In this document: positions 1 to 9,003 of the stretch, in pieces
Layout: every line of letters starts with the position of its first letter
Position numbering within the stretch: position 1 is the first letter of the stretch
Assembly (NCBI RefSeq): GCF_023330685.1
Contig: NZ_CP097128.1
Coordinates: 3,410,001 to 3,474,000 of the forward strand
Length of the DNA: 64,000 nucleotides
Reading direction: 5' to 3'
Origin: Conexibacter sp. DBS9H8
GTDB taxonomy: Bacteria > Actinomycetota > Thermoleophilia > Solirubrobacterales > Solirubrobacteraceae
Notes under the pieces: model-generated
What the model was told of the DNA's origin: nothing
Databases searched by the model: none
The model's input: only the letters and a program-made list of their open reading frames with translations
Translations under genes and position numbers: made by a program

Positions 1-442
1 CCACGATGACAAGGCGGCGGCGATGCTCGGCTGCGTCGGTGAGCCGCTTGTCTACCTCGAGCGGCTCCGGCTCGCCGACGGCGAGCCGATCGCCCTCGAG
101 TCCGCCTGGCTGCCCGCTGCGGTCGCCGAGCCGCTGCTGGCGGTCGACTTTCGCCACACCGCGCTCTATGAGGAGCTGCGACGCCGCTGCCGGGTGCGGT
201 TGACAAGCGGCTGGGAGCGGATCCGTCCCGCCGTGCCGGACCGCCCCGCCCGCGACGCGCTCGGGATCGACGCAGGCCAGCCCGCGTTTGAGATCGAGCG
301 CTTTGGCCTCGAGGACGGACGGCCGATCGAGTGGCGTCACAGCCTCGTGCGCGGCGACCGCTTCTTCTTCGTCGCCCGCTGGTCCGCCGACCAGTTCGAC
401 ACCACCTTTGAGCAGGATGGCCAGAGCGCCGGCAGCAGCTGA
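1..442 (+). CDS. GntR-family regulator, C-terminal UTRA domain (partial)
   Basis: Only the last 146 codons are in the window; the reading frame is open from base 2 and the N-terminal winged-helix lies upstream. The visible part reads as a UTRA effector domain of the HutC subfamily: PLVYLERLRLADGEPIA, then ESAWLP, and a late segment with GRPIEWRHSLVRGDRF, the usual small-molecule sensing fold. Such proteins repress neighbouring catabolic or transport genes until the ligand binds. The effector and target cannot be read from this fragment. The next gene starts inside its last codons (26-nt overlap). Confidence 0.85.
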   Translation, partial: HDDKAAAMLGCVGEPLVYLERLRLADGEPIALESAWLPAAVAEPLLAVDFRHTALYEELRRRCRVRLTSGWERIRPAVPDRPARDALGIDAGQPAFEIERFGLEDGRPIEWRHSLVRGDRFFFVARWSADQFDTTFEQDGQSAGSS

Positions 443-755
443 CCGTACGGCCGGCCATAACCGCACTCCGGCCACGATCTATGACCGAGTCCGGGCGGTC
501 CCACCGGGTCGGGTGGTCAGCTACGGCGACCTCTGCCCGGGCGCGCCTCGGCACGCGGGACGGATGCTCGCCGCGGCTCCGCCGGGCCTGCCGTGGTGGC
601 GGGTGGTGCGCGCCGACGGGAGCCTCGCCCGGGGGGAGGAGCAGCGTCGCCGGCTCGCCGCGGAGGGGACGCCGATGCGCGACGGACGGGTGCTGATGGC
701 TGCAGCCCGGCTTCCGGCTGAGGCGCTGTCGGTGCTGACCGCCGACCGGATCTGA
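417..755 (+). CDS. Alkyltransferase-like protein (MGMT fold without the acceptor cysteine)
   Basis: A 112-residue protein matching the C-terminal DNA-binding/active-site domain of O6-alkylguanine-DNA alkyltransferase. GRVVSYGDL (31-39) is the helix-turn-helix entry and RHAGRML the recognition helix. The active-site loop reads PWWRVV (59-64) where MGMT has PCHRV, so residue 60 is Trp and no methyl group can be accepted. That change defines alkyltransferase-like (ATL) proteins, which bind O6-alkylguanine and hand lesions to nucleotide excision repair. Typical ATLs are about 100 residues. The ATG at 417 overlaps the GntR gene; a slightly later start is possible because the domain begins near residue 18. 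Confidence 0.85.
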   Translation: MARAPAAADRTAGHNRTPATIYDRVRAVPPGRVVSYGDLCPGAPRHAGRMLAAAPPGLPWWRVVRADGSLARGEEQRRRLAAEGTPMRDGRVLMAAARLPAEALSVLTADRI

Positions 756-840
756 ACCTTCGGTCCCGGTCGGGCGTAGACCCGGTCAGGACGGGGAGAC
801 AGACAGAGCCCCCGCCACCCTGACCTCAAGGAGTTCCCTG

Positions 841-1503
841 ATGACCGAACCTTCCCGCGTCGCCCGCCACTCTGGCCCCTCGCCCGCCCGCCCGCCGCGC
901 CGGCGCCTCCTGCGTGGAGCGGCGGCTGCCGGCGTCGCCGCAAGCCTCGGCGGTGGCACCCTCGCGCTGCTCGGCGCCGCTCCCGCGATCGCCCACCGCA
1001 GCTCGCAGAACACCTCCGAACCGGTCACCGTAACCGTCTTCTCCCCCGGTGCGGGCGACCACTCAGGCTCGCTGGGGGCGAACTTCGTCGTCGATCTCGC
1101 CATCGACGCGACCACGGCCAAGGACAACCCACTCATCTCCCACGCCGCCGGGTACGGCCCGTACTACAACACGCCGGGCGGCAGCAGCTTCCACCCGGGT
1201 GCCGACCCGGGCGCGCCGGGACTCGTCGTCGAGCTGTCGGGCACGCCGGACAAGCCGGGCACCCCCTTCCAGGGCCCGAACACGAACCTCGCCGGCCTGT
1301 TCCAGATCAACGGCAACGCGCTCGTCAGCGGCGGCCGTAACGAGGAGTGGAGCACCTGGCAGGTCGGCAAGGCGATGTTCGGCGCCGGCCCGAGCACCTT
1401 GACGGTGTTCGTCGTCAAGGGGACCGCCCCCGCGGTCGTCACCCCGGGATCGGTCACCCCGATCTCCAACGTCGTCAAGGTCCCGTTCAACATCACCGGC
1501 TGA
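841..1503 (+). CDS. Exported protein of unknown function with Tat-type signal
   Basis: A 220-residue protein behind a clear ribosome site (AAGGAG, 8 nt before the ATG). The N-terminus carries RRRLLRG (20-26) followed by an Ala/Gly/Leu-rich hydrophobic stretch to about 50 and an API-A|H type cleavage site, so export is likely and the twin-arginine context suggests Tat. The mature part is beta-rich, Gly/Pro/Thr-rich, with no cysteines and no catalytic motif I recognise. It ends at a strong hairpin, so it is probably transcribed alone. Function unknown. Confidence 0.75.
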   Translation: MTEPSRVARHSGPSPARPPRRRLLRGAAAAGVAASLGGGTLALLGAAPAIAHRSSQNTSEPVTVTVFSPGAGDHSGSLGANFVVDLAIDATTAKDNPLISHAAGYGPYYNTPGGSSFHPGADPGAPGLVVELSGTPDKPGTPFQGPNTNLAGLFQINGNALVSGGRNEEWSTWQVGKAMFGAGPSTLTVFVVKGTAPAVVTPGSVTPISNVVKVPFNITG

Positions 1504-1512
1504 CGCCGCTGA

Positions 1513-1558
1513 GCGCCGGGCGGGGTGGACTGGACCCCCGGCCCACCCCGCCCGGCGC
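1513..1558 (+). terminator. Perfect 16-bp inverted repeat after the exported-protein gene
   Basis: The arms 1513-1528 and 1543-1558 are perfectly complementary and GC-rich, with a 14-nt loop, 10 nt after the stop codon. No U-run follows, which is common for actinobacterial terminators. Confidence 0.65.
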
Positions 1559-1591
1559 CGATCCCCCGAACCTGGGGCCCAACCCAAGCCC

Positions 1592-1630
1592 GCCCCTCCG
1601 GGTATTCCCGAACGGAATATTCGGAGGGGC
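1592..1630. promoter_or_regulatory. 17-bp hairpin upstream of the TDT transporter
   Basis: The arms 1592-1608 and 1614-1630 pair over all 17 positions if two G-U wobbles are allowed, with a 5-nt loop (cgaac). It lies 70 nt before the transporter start and after a separate terminator, so it may be a leader structure or an operator rather than a second terminator. No U-run follows. Confidence 0.45.
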
Positions 1631-1699
1631 AAGTCGACTGGCGCAATCGGCTCGCGTCGCTGACGCTGACGGAGTTCCGTCATCTCACCAGGGAGCCCA

Positions 1700-2968
<1,269 letters not shown>

Positions 2969-2999
2969 GAGCGCCGACCTGTGATCCTGATCAGCGACG

Positions 3000-3581
3000 A
3001 TGAACGAATCGTGGCGCTCCGCCGTATCCCTGAAGGTGAAGACAGAAGCGGAGACGGTGGCCGGCCTCCGGGGACGAAACTCCCAGGAGGCCACCCGCGC
3101 CCTGTACCGCACCTATGGCGCGGAGCTGTACGGCTTCGCCGTGCGCCGACTCGGGGATGCGGGGCTGGCCGAGGAGCTCGTGCAGGACGTCTTCACCCGC
3201 GCCTGGCATCACAGTGACCGGTACGAACCCGCGCGGGCGTCGGTGCGGACCTGGCTGTACGCGATCGCCCGCAACGCGCTGATCGACGCCGAGCGCCGGA
3301 GGGGCCGGCGGCCGCCCGTCCAACCCGGCGAACATCCGGGCGACCCCGCCGATCCGGATGAGCCGATCGAGACGGCCCTGCTGCGCCACCAGATCCACCT
3401 CGCCGTCTCCCGGCTGACCGCCGACCACCGGCAGGTCATCCAGCTCGTCCACTTCCGCGGCCTCTCCCTCGTCGAGGTCGCCGAGCTCACCCACCTTCCG
3501 GTCGGGACGGTCAAGAGCCGCCTGCACTACGCGAGCGCGAACCTCCGGTTGGCCCTGCAGGAGCTCGAGGTGCTGCCATGA
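3000..3581 (+). CDS. ECF-type RNA polymerase sigma factor
   Basis: A 193-residue sigma-70 family protein with only regions 2 and 4. Region 2 spans about 35-100 (AEELVQDVFTRAWHH, then VRTWLYAIARNALID). Region 4 spans about 135-185 (SLVEVAELTHLPVGTVKSRL). It overlaps the following anti-sigma gene by ATGA, the usual SigK/RskA-like arrangement in which the anti-sigma holds it at the membrane until a signal releases it. No strong Shine-Dalgarno precedes the ATG at 3000; a start some 15 codons later is possible without losing a domain. Confidence 0.93.
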   Translation: MNESWRSAVSLKVKTEAETVAGLRGRNSQEATRALYRTYGAELYGFAVRRLGDAGLAEELVQDVFTRAWHHSDRYEPARASVRTWLYAIARNALIDAERRRGRRPPVQPGEHPGDPADPDEPIETALLRHQIHLAVSRLTADHRQVIQLVHFRGLSLVEVAELTHLPVGTVKSRLHYASANLRLALQELEVLP

Positions 3582-4306
3582 CCGGCTGTGACCGCTACGG
3601 AGACCTCGTCGCCGGGTACGGCTTCGATGCCCTCGAGGCGGCGGAGCGAGCCCGGTTCGAGGCCCACCTGCCCGGCTGTCCCCGCTGCCGGGAAGCGGTC
3701 ACGGAGGTACAGCGCCTGCGTCCGCTGCTCGATCTCGCCGGCGGGGTCGAGGCCGCCACCCCGGAGCCGCCGGCGATGCTCGAGGCCTCCGTGCTCGCGG
3801 CGATCCCACACACCGGCACGTTCCGTCCGCGCCGCCGCAACCGCGGAGAGCACCCGCATGCGACGAGCCGCCGGTCACCGCGACGCCGACTCGTTCCCGT
3901 CCTCGCCGCCGCCGTCCTGATCGCGATCCTCGCCGTCACCGTCCCTGGGCCCGGGAGCCCCACCCCGGCCGGATTCCGGCTGAGGCTCGCCAGCTCCGGG
4001 CTCCAGCCGCACGCGAGCGCGGTTGCGCTCGTCCGCTACCGGCCGTGGGGAACTCAGGTCGATCTCAGCGTCGAGCATCTCGCACCGACGCGCGGGAAGG
4101 AGATCTATGAGGCGTGGTTCGTCTCCCCCCACGGACGGATGAGCGCCGGCACGTTCACCGTCGGAGCGAGCGGCCACGTGCAGGTGACCCTCGCGGCCGC
4201 CGCCCACCGGGGCGGCTACCGGATGCTCGGCATCACCCTCGAGCCCGACGGACTCCACCCCGGCCACCACGGACCGAACGTCCTCCGCACCCGCCTGCCG
4301 ACCTGA
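3578..4306 (+). CDS. Membrane anti-sigma factor, RskA-like
   Basis: A 242-residue anti-sigma factor. The N-terminal zinc-binding anti-sigma domain has H30, C34 and C37 (HLPGCPRC), the HxxxCxxC core. One membrane helix runs from about 105 to 123. The outer domain contains GKEIYEAWFVSPHGRMSAG, characteristic of RskA C-terminal domains. It starts within the stop codon of the sigma gene, so the pair is translated together. It should sequester the upstream ECF factor; release would need proteolysis or redox change at the zinc site. Confidence 0.9.
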   Translation: MTGCDRYGDLVAGYGFDALEAAERARFEAHLPGCPRCREAVTEVQRLRPLLDLAGGVEAATPEPPAMLEASVLAAIPHTGTFRPRRRNRGEHPHATSRRSPRRRLVPVLAAAVLIAILAVTVPGPGSPTPAGFRLRLASSGLQPHASAVALVRYRPWGTQVDLSVEHLAPTRGKEIYEAWFVSPHGRMSAGTFTVGASGHVQVTLAAAAHRGGYRMLGITLEPDGLHPGHHGPNVLRTRLPT

Positions 4307-4354
4307 CGCCCGCCCGTCACCCCCGTGAGGAGGCGCCCGCCTGGCACGCCCGGC

Positions 4355-5056
4355 TCAGACGGGGGCGTCGAGCAGCAGCCCGTAGTGGGTGCGGTAGGTG
4401 TCGAGGATCTCCGCCAACGGCAGGTCGGCATAGAAGCCGCGGTCGGCGATGTACTCCATGTACCGGCTGCCGTCGGCCGAGAACGGATGCAGCAGAGCGT
4501 CGGTGTGGCCGTCAAAGGCCAGCGGCGCCACCCCGAAGCGTTCACACAGCTCCCGGTTGAAGGCCGGGCTCGCCTTCACCCAGCGGCCGTCGACCCACAC
4601 CACGCCGTAGCCGTGGTAGAGGAAGAGGTCGGTGCCCATCTGCTGCGCGAGCCGCTCGGTCTGCAGGTGGTTGCGGACGTCCGAGAAGCCGAGCCGGGCC
4701 GGCAGACCGAGCGACCGGCAGCCGGCGACGAACAGGATCGCCTTGGGCACACAGTAGCCGCGAGCGCGGGCCGCGACGGCACTCGCCCGGTAGGACCGGG
4801 GATCGGTCGCGAGGCTGTAGGGGTCATAGCGGACCCCGTCCCGGACCGTCTCGAACCAGCGGGCGAGACGCTCAGTCGGTGAGCCCGCCTCCGCCACGGA
4901 CGCCTCGATCAGTGACGCGAGCTCGGGTGCCTCGAAGTCGAGGAAGTACGTCGGCGCGAGATCGTCGGGCGTGGGTGGCCCGTCGACCCGGCCAGGCCCG
5001 TCCGTCCGACCCACCGCGTCACTCTCCCTGCCCGGTCGACTCACGCGCCGATCCAC
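4355..5056 (-). CDS. Transglutaminase-like cysteine protein
   Basis: A 233-residue protein with the transglutaminase-like papain fold: nucleophile C102 in ARGYCVPKA, H148 in LYHGYGVVWVDGRW. The usual Asp of the triad falls in KASPAFN, where Ser/Pro stand instead; this form is known in a bacterial subgroup. It could be a peptidase, amidase or acyltransferase. Its start lies 16 nt inside the upstream BtrH_N gene, so the two are translationally coupled and probably act on the same substrate. The first 30 residues are low-complexity. Confidence 0.75.
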   Translation of the reverse strand: MDRRVSRPGRESDAVGRTDGPGRVDGPPTPDDLAPTYFLDFEAPELASLIEASVAEAGSPTERLARWFETVRDGVRYDPYSLATDPRSYRASAVAARARGYCVPKAILFVAGCRSLGLPARLGFSDVRNHLQTERLAQQMGTDLFLYHGYGVVWVDGRWVKASPAFNRELCERFGVAPLAFDGHTDALLHPFSADGSRYMEYIADRGFYADLPLAEILDTYRTHYGLLLDAPV

Positions 5057-6120
5057 CCTTCGAGCGCCTCGACGAGCCGGTGCTCGCCCGCGACGATCGC
5101 CGCCAGCGGCGCCAGCCCGGCGCCATGCTCACCCGCCCGCGCGGTCGCGGCCAACGCCCGCCAGTCGCCGGCCAGTGCCGCGGCGACCTCCGCCGTCTCC
5201 TCGAGCCGGCGGTCATCGAGCAACGCGGCGGCGTCGGCGAGAAACTCGGCGTAGAGAGAGCGGAACATCGCCCCGCCCGTCCCCGCCTTGACGATGAAGA
5301 TCGACAGGGCGCCGAGCAGCTCGCCGCAGTGCTCGCCAAACCGGGCCGGCCAGTCCCGGTAGGCGGCGGCGAACGCCGCCACCCCGGCGAGGCCGCCGGG
5401 CGCGTCGATCCCACCGAGGCGCGACCCGCCGTCGCGCATGTTCGTGATTGCCCCGTTCACCGCCCGGGCGACCGCGACGGCCGGATCTCCGAGCCGGTCC
5501 GGCCACCGGTACAGGAACGTACGGTGACGGTTCGGGCCGGGAAAGCCCTGGGAATCGCGGGCACGGGCGAGAGAGGCGAGCGAGCAGGGCTGCAGGCCGT
5601 CTCGATCGTTGTCGGCGAGCCAGGCCACGCCCTCACCCGGGTCGACGCCGACGACGACGATCGCGTGGCGGGTGTTCGACATCCGCACCCGGAGATATTC
5701 GAGCTCGGCGATGTCCGCCCAGACGATCGGGGGCCGCCCGGCGGCGAGTTCGTCAACGACCCTGGCAAGCCCCCGGGCCGGATCGTCGGTCTCCTCGATC
5801 TCCAACCCCACGCCGAGGTTGGCGGCGAAGCTCTCCTCGAGCGCCTCGGTCCGCCCGACGACGTAGACGGGGGGTCGGACGCCCGGCACGTCGGCGTAGA
5901 GGAAACCGAGGCCACTGCCGAGTCCGAAGCACATCCCCTCCGACAGCGGCCCGGCCCCGTAGTCGAGGCCGCAGAAGGCGAGTACGTCCCGCAGACTGCC
6001 CGAGGCACAGTGCCCGGCGCGTGCATGGGCGAAATCCGCCGGCCCGACCCGCCCGGGTCCCCACGCGCCCGCGAGCCGCTCCGCTGCGCCGATCCGACTC
6101 TCACGGTCGGAGATCGTCAC
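5041..6120 (-). CDS. BtrH_N / DUF4872-domain protein (putative acyltransferase)
   Basis: A 359-residue protein beginning its domain with GHCASGSLRDVLAF (36-49, H37 and C38) and EGMCFGLGSGLGF, the hallmarks of the BtrH N-terminal family. BtrH in butirosin biosynthesis moves an acyl group from a carrier protein to an aminoglycoside; homologues occur widely without known products. Later segments (RHAIVVVGVD, AWLADND) fit the DUF4872 half. It heads a two-gene minus-strand operon with the transglutaminase-like gene. No carrier protein or sugar-biosynthesis gene is nearby, so the BtrH-like reaction is only a family-level inference. Confidence 0.7.
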   Translation of the reverse strand: MTISDRESRIGAAERLAGAWGPGRVGPADFAHARAGHCASGSLRDVLAFCGLDYGAGPLSEGMCFGLGSGLGFLYADVPGVRPPVYVVGRTEALEESFAANLGVGLEIEETDDPARGLARVVDELAAGRPPIVWADIAELEYLRVRMSNTRHAIVVVGVDPGEGVAWLADNDRDGLQPCSLASLARARDSQGFPGPNRHRTFLYRWPDRLGDPAVAVARAVNGAITNMRDGGSRLGGIDAPGGLAGVAAFAAAYRDWPARFGEHCGELLGALSIFIVKAGTGGAMFRSLYAEFLADAAALLDDRRLEETAEVAAALAGDWRALAATARAGEHGAGLAPLAAIVAGEHRLVEALEGWIGA

Positions 6121-6159
6121 GCCCGTCCCCTCTGCGGGCGGCCTCTCAACAACGTCAGC

Positions 6160-6333
6160 ATGTCGCTCTCCACGCTACCGATCGCGCCCACGACGCGATC
6201 GGCCCTCCCTACACTCCGGTCGGTCGTGAACGTCGTCCTCGCCCAGATCATCGTCGGGATCGTGATCGCCGGGATCATCCTCGGCCTCCTGATCCCGATC
6301 CGTCGCGCCGGCCGGCGCGGCCCCGAACGTTGA
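6160..6333 (+). CDS. Possible small single-pass membrane protein
   Basis: 57 codons from the ATG at 6160, or 35 aa from a GTG at 6226 that follows a tacact -10-like element by 10 nt. The C-terminal 35 residues form one strongly hydrophobic helix (VLAQIIVGIVIAGIILGLL) ending in a positive RRAGRR tail, the profile of a real small membrane protein. The first 22 residues are unremarkable, which favours the GTG start. It is divergent from the BtrH_N gene. No homologue is recognised. Confidence 0.4.
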   Translation: MSLSTLPIAPTTRSALPTLRSVVNVVLAQIIVGIVIAGIILGLLIPIRRAGRRGPER

Positions 6334-6685
6334 ACCGAGCTCGGGTCCGGACGGGTGAACCCACCCCTCCACCTCACGCAGATCAGAGGCATGGGCCCGG
6401 TGACACCGGACCGTTCGCAGGGGTTCGTTCACCCGATGCCGGGTCCAGGTGCTCAGGAGATCATCCTCACGGAGCCTGAGCGGCCAAAGCGGTCGCGTAC
6501 GCGCCGCCCGGCAGATGGGAAAGTAATTTTCCCATCTGCGTAACTTTCTGTAGGGTAAAACAAGGTCGGGAGAGGACCCCGTCGCCAGCGCGACTGTGTC
6601 ATGCATCTCCCATCCCGGAGCGGATCCCGTGGAGGGCGGGCCTGCCCCTAGTCACGGCAGTACCAACCGAAGTGAGGGAGTGAGG
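6334..6685. other. Non-coding interval with operator and long leader
   Basis: About 350 bp without a convincing gene. It holds the AT-rich palindrome and promoter listed separately. If transcription starts near 6563, the next gene has a leader of about 120 nt. I see no riboswitch consensus I can name in it. Confidence 0.5.
6511..6556 (+). promoter_or_regulatory. Palindromic operator overlapping a promoter
   Basis: The arms 6511-6522 and 6528-6539 (gcagatgggaaa / tttcccatctgc) are perfect 12-mers around a 5-nt centre. They are AT-rich against a GC-rich background. TAGGGT at 6551-6556 is a plausible -10, placing the palindrome over the -35 region, as expected for a repressor site. The cognate regulator is not obvious in the window. 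Confidence 0.6.
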
Positions 6686-7264
6686 ATGAAACAGCCGAGG
6701 GCGTTCCTGTGGCCGATCCTGCTGATCGGCGTCGCGATGGTAATCGCGCCTTTTGCCATGTCCCTGCCGAGCAAAGCGGCGGCCGGGCAACGAATGATGA
6801 ACAACTTTCACCCAATCATGCAGCCGGCCAGCGTCCGTCAGACTGCCGCCTACTACTCACAGACATTCGTGCCACTGCGGGCGGTCGCGATCGGAGGCAC
6901 GCAGGCGGCTGCCGAGGTTCCGAAAATGGTGAGCGCGCTCGCCAAGCCACTGCACATGACCCCTGCTGGCGTCGAGCAGTTCCTCGCCACCAGCTTTCCG
7001 GCGATGGGCGGCCTGCTGTCGAGCCTGCCCAAACTGGTGCCGATCTTCACCAAAGTCCCGCCGGGGCTGGACCATTACAAGCCGCTGGTCGCCACGATGA
7101 CCGCAAATGTGGCCAACTACGCGGCGATCGACAGTCTGGTCAACTTCCGGCTCTTCACGTGGTTCTTCCTCGTGCCCGGCGTACTGCTGGTGCTCCTGGC
7201 AGGCTGGCCGCTGTTGATGAGGCGGGAGCCCAGCGCCTCTCACCCGCGGGCCGTAACGACCTGA
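6686..7264 (+). CDS. Membrane-anchored protein of unknown function
   Basis: A 192-residue protein with an uncleaved N-terminal helix (about 8-27), a soluble Met/Ala/Pro-rich middle and a C-terminal helix (156-178) followed by RREPSASHPR. Both ends therefore sit in the membrane with some 125 residues outside. The ATG at 6686 follows a GGGAGTGAGG ribosome site. It has its own promoter behind the 6511 palindrome and is probably inducible. No domain recognised. Confidence 0.65.
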   Translation: MKQPRAFLWPILLIGVAMVIAPFAMSLPSKAAAGQRMMNNFHPIMQPASVRQTAAYYSQTFVPLRAVAIGGTQAAAEVPKMVSALAKPLHMTPAGVEQFLATSFPAMGGLLSSLPKLVPIFTKVPPGLDHYKPLVATMTANVANYAAIDSLVNFRLFTWFFLVPGVLLVLLAGWPLLMRREPSASHPRAVTT

Positions 7265-7359
7265 CCTGCGGCCGCACCGAGAACCCGTCCCACCGTCCCG
7301 GCTCTCGTCAGGACCGGTGGGGCGGCTCTGCGGGCCGCGCGTGAGGACCTTGACGGCGA

Positions 7360-7382
7360 CGATGTTCGCTCGCTGAACATCG
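7360..7382. promoter_or_regulatory. 8-bp inverted repeat upstream of the PAP2 gene
   Basis: cgatgttc and gaacatcg pair perfectly around 7 nt, about 45 bp before the TAAGCT (7428-7433) -10 candidate of the PAP2 gene. It could be an operator; support is spacing and symmetry only. Confidence 0.3.
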
Positions 7383-7441
7383 GTTCTGACTCCTTCACAT
7401 CCCCAGGCGATCGGCGACGATCCGCACTAAGCTGCCGGCCG

Positions 7442-8176
7442 ATGCCGGCCCGCCGCCCTCGCCCTGCAGAGCTCCTGCACAGCCCCGCGGGCACGCTGCT
7501 CGCCGTCTGGCTCGTCCTGCTCACCGCCGGCTGGGGGGTCGGGCGGATCATCATGGCGGCCGGCCCCCGCTTTGACGGCCCGATCGTCGCCGACCTGCAC
7601 GCCTCCGCTCACGGCGCCTTCACCGCGGTGATGCGCCAGATCACCTTCTTCGGCTCCCCGGTCTGGCTCGACACCGTCTTCACCGTCGCCTTCATCACGC
7701 TGCTGCTCACCCGCCGCTGGCGCTGGGCGGTCTTCCTGCTCCTCGCCAGCCCGGGGGTCGTGCTGATGCACCACCTCATCCAGGGCTGGGTCGACCGCCC
7801 CCGCCCGCTCGGCCACCACCTCACCACCGGGACCGGCGGCAGCTGGCCCTCGGGCCACGCGACCGAAACGACCGGCCTCTACGGCGGGCTGGTGCTGTGT
7901 GGCCTGAGCACCCGTCCGCGACCGGCGATCCGCCGCCTGCTCATCCTCGCCCTGCTCGGCGTTCTCGTCCTGATCGGCGTCTCCCGGGTCGTCCTCGGCG
8001 TCCACTACCCCAGTGACGTGCTCGGCGGCTGGCTGCTGGGCGCCACGTGGCTGGCCGTCCTGTGGCGGTGGCTGCTGTCCCCGGCGGCCGGCGACGCCCG
8101 GCGGTGGGGCGGGCTCACAGGCCCGCCCCACCGTCACTCCGCGAGATCCTCGTCGCTGCGGGCCGCGCCGAGGTAG
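7442..8176 (+). CDS. PAP2-family membrane phosphatase
   Basis: A 244-residue protein with about six hydrophobic segments and phosphatase motifs DRPRP (118-122), PSGH (136-139) and SRVVLGVHYPSD (181-192, with H188 and D192), the PAP2/phosphatidic-acid phosphatase signature. The first lysine of the usual KxxxxxxRP motif is not present (Leu at that place). Likely substrates are lipid phosphates or undecaprenyl diphosphate at the outer membrane face. TAAGCT lies 8 nt before the ATG with no Shine-Dalgarno, suggesting a leaderless message. The 3' end overlaps the convergent small gene by 43 nt. Confidence 0.88.
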   Translation: MPARRPRPAELLHSPAGTLLAVWLVLLTAGWGVGRIIMAAGPRFDGPIVADLHASAHGAFTAVMRQITFFGSPVWLDTVFTVAFITLLLTRRWRWAVFLLLASPGVVLMHHLIQGWVDRPRPLGHHLTTGTGGSWPSGHATETTGLYGGLVLCGLSTRPRPAIRRLLILALLGVLVLIGVSRVVLGVHYPSDVLGGWLLGATWLAVLWRWLLSPAAGDARRWGGLTGPPHRHSARSSSLRAAPR

Positions 8177-8352
8177 GCGATCAGCGCCGGGTCCGTACTG
8201 ATGACCGCCTCGACCGGCTCGCCGAGGCAACTGCAGAGCTGCAGGCTGACCCGGTCGCCGTGGTGGTCAAGCAGACGCCAGTGCGCGCCGGCGGCAACCC
8301 AGTCACAGAGCGCGGCGAGGCTCAGGTCCGATGGGCTGTCCGCAGCGTCCAT
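8134..8352 (-). CDS. Small conserved-looking protein, 72 aa, unknown
   Basis: A 72-residue acidic protein with CDWVAAGAHW and LQLCSCLGEPVEAVIS; three cysteines, no transmembrane helix. A TACGCT element (8361-8366 on the opposite strand) lies 8 nt before its ATG, matching the leaderless starts elsewhere here. It is divergent from the flavin-reductase gene with only 30 bp between starts, so the two promoters must overlap. No family assigned. Confidence 0.55.
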   Translation of the reverse strand: MDAADSPSDLSLAALCDWVAAGAHWRLLDHHGDRVSLQLCSCLGEPVEAVISTDPALIAYLGAARSDEDLAE

Positions 8353-8382
8353 GCTGTGGGAGCGTACCGTTGTCACACTTCG

Positions 8383-9003
8383 ATGATGGCCCGCCGTGAC
8401 TTCGATCCCGCCAGCCTCGATCCGATCGCGTTCTACTTCCTGATGAACTCGGTCGTCGTGCCGCGGCCGATCGCGTGGGTGTCCTCGCGCTCGGCCGACG
8501 GGGTCGACAACCTCGCCCCGCACTCGTTCTTCACCGTCAGCTCGGTCGCCCCGCCGGTGATCCAGTTCACCTCCGTCGGACGCAAGGACTCGCTGGTCAA
8601 CATCGAGGCGACCGGGGAGTTCGTCGTCTGTCTGACCCCGGCGGCGCTGATCGCCGAGGTGAACGCGACGGGCACCGACTTTCCCGCCGAGATGAGTGAG
8701 TTCGACGCGGTCGGGATCGAGCGCGAGCCGAGCCTGCGGGTCGCGCCGCCGCGGGTCGCCGCCTCCCCGGTCGCGCTCGAGTGCGTGCTCCACCACACCG
8801 TCAGCTTCGGGGCGAGCACGGTGGTGATGGGGAGGATCGTGCACGCCGCTGTCGCAGAAGCGGCGCTGCGGGACGGACGGCCCGCGATCGACCTGCTCGA
8901 CCCGATCGCCCGGCTCGGCGCGAACGAGTGGGGCCACGTCGGGACGGTCGAGGTGATCGACCGGATCGGGTTCGCAGACTGGCCGGGGCACTTCCGCCCC
9001 TGA
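8383..9003 (+). CDS. Flavin-reductase-like (FMN-binding split barrel) protein
   Basis: A 206-residue protein of the flavin reductase-like domain family: VVPRPIAWVSSRS near the start, NLAPHSFFTVSSVAPPVIQF for flavin binding, and GRIVHAAVAEA late. Such proteins reduce FMN or FAD with NAD(P)H for partner monooxygenases, or bind flavin for other redox tasks. Two adjacent ATGs at 8383 and 8386 are equally possible. A TTGTCACA element sits directly upstream, similar to those before the diiron oxygenases at 40.1 and 41.2 kb. Confidence 0.85.
   Translation: MMARRDFDPASLDPIAFYFLMNSVVVPRPIAWVSSRSADGVDNLAPHSFFTVSSVAPPVIQFTSVGRKDSLVNIEATGEFVVCLTPAALIAEVNATGTDFPAEMSEFDAVGIEREPSLRVAPPRVAASPVALECVLHHTVSFGASTVVMGRIVHAAVAEAALRDGRPAIDLLDPIARLGANEWGHVGTVEVIDRIGFADWPGHFRP

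Noticed and set aside
6557..6685. Possible riboswitch in a 120-nt leader
   Set aside because: No conserved core of TPP, cobalamin, SAM or other classes could be recognised; only a long leader can be stated.
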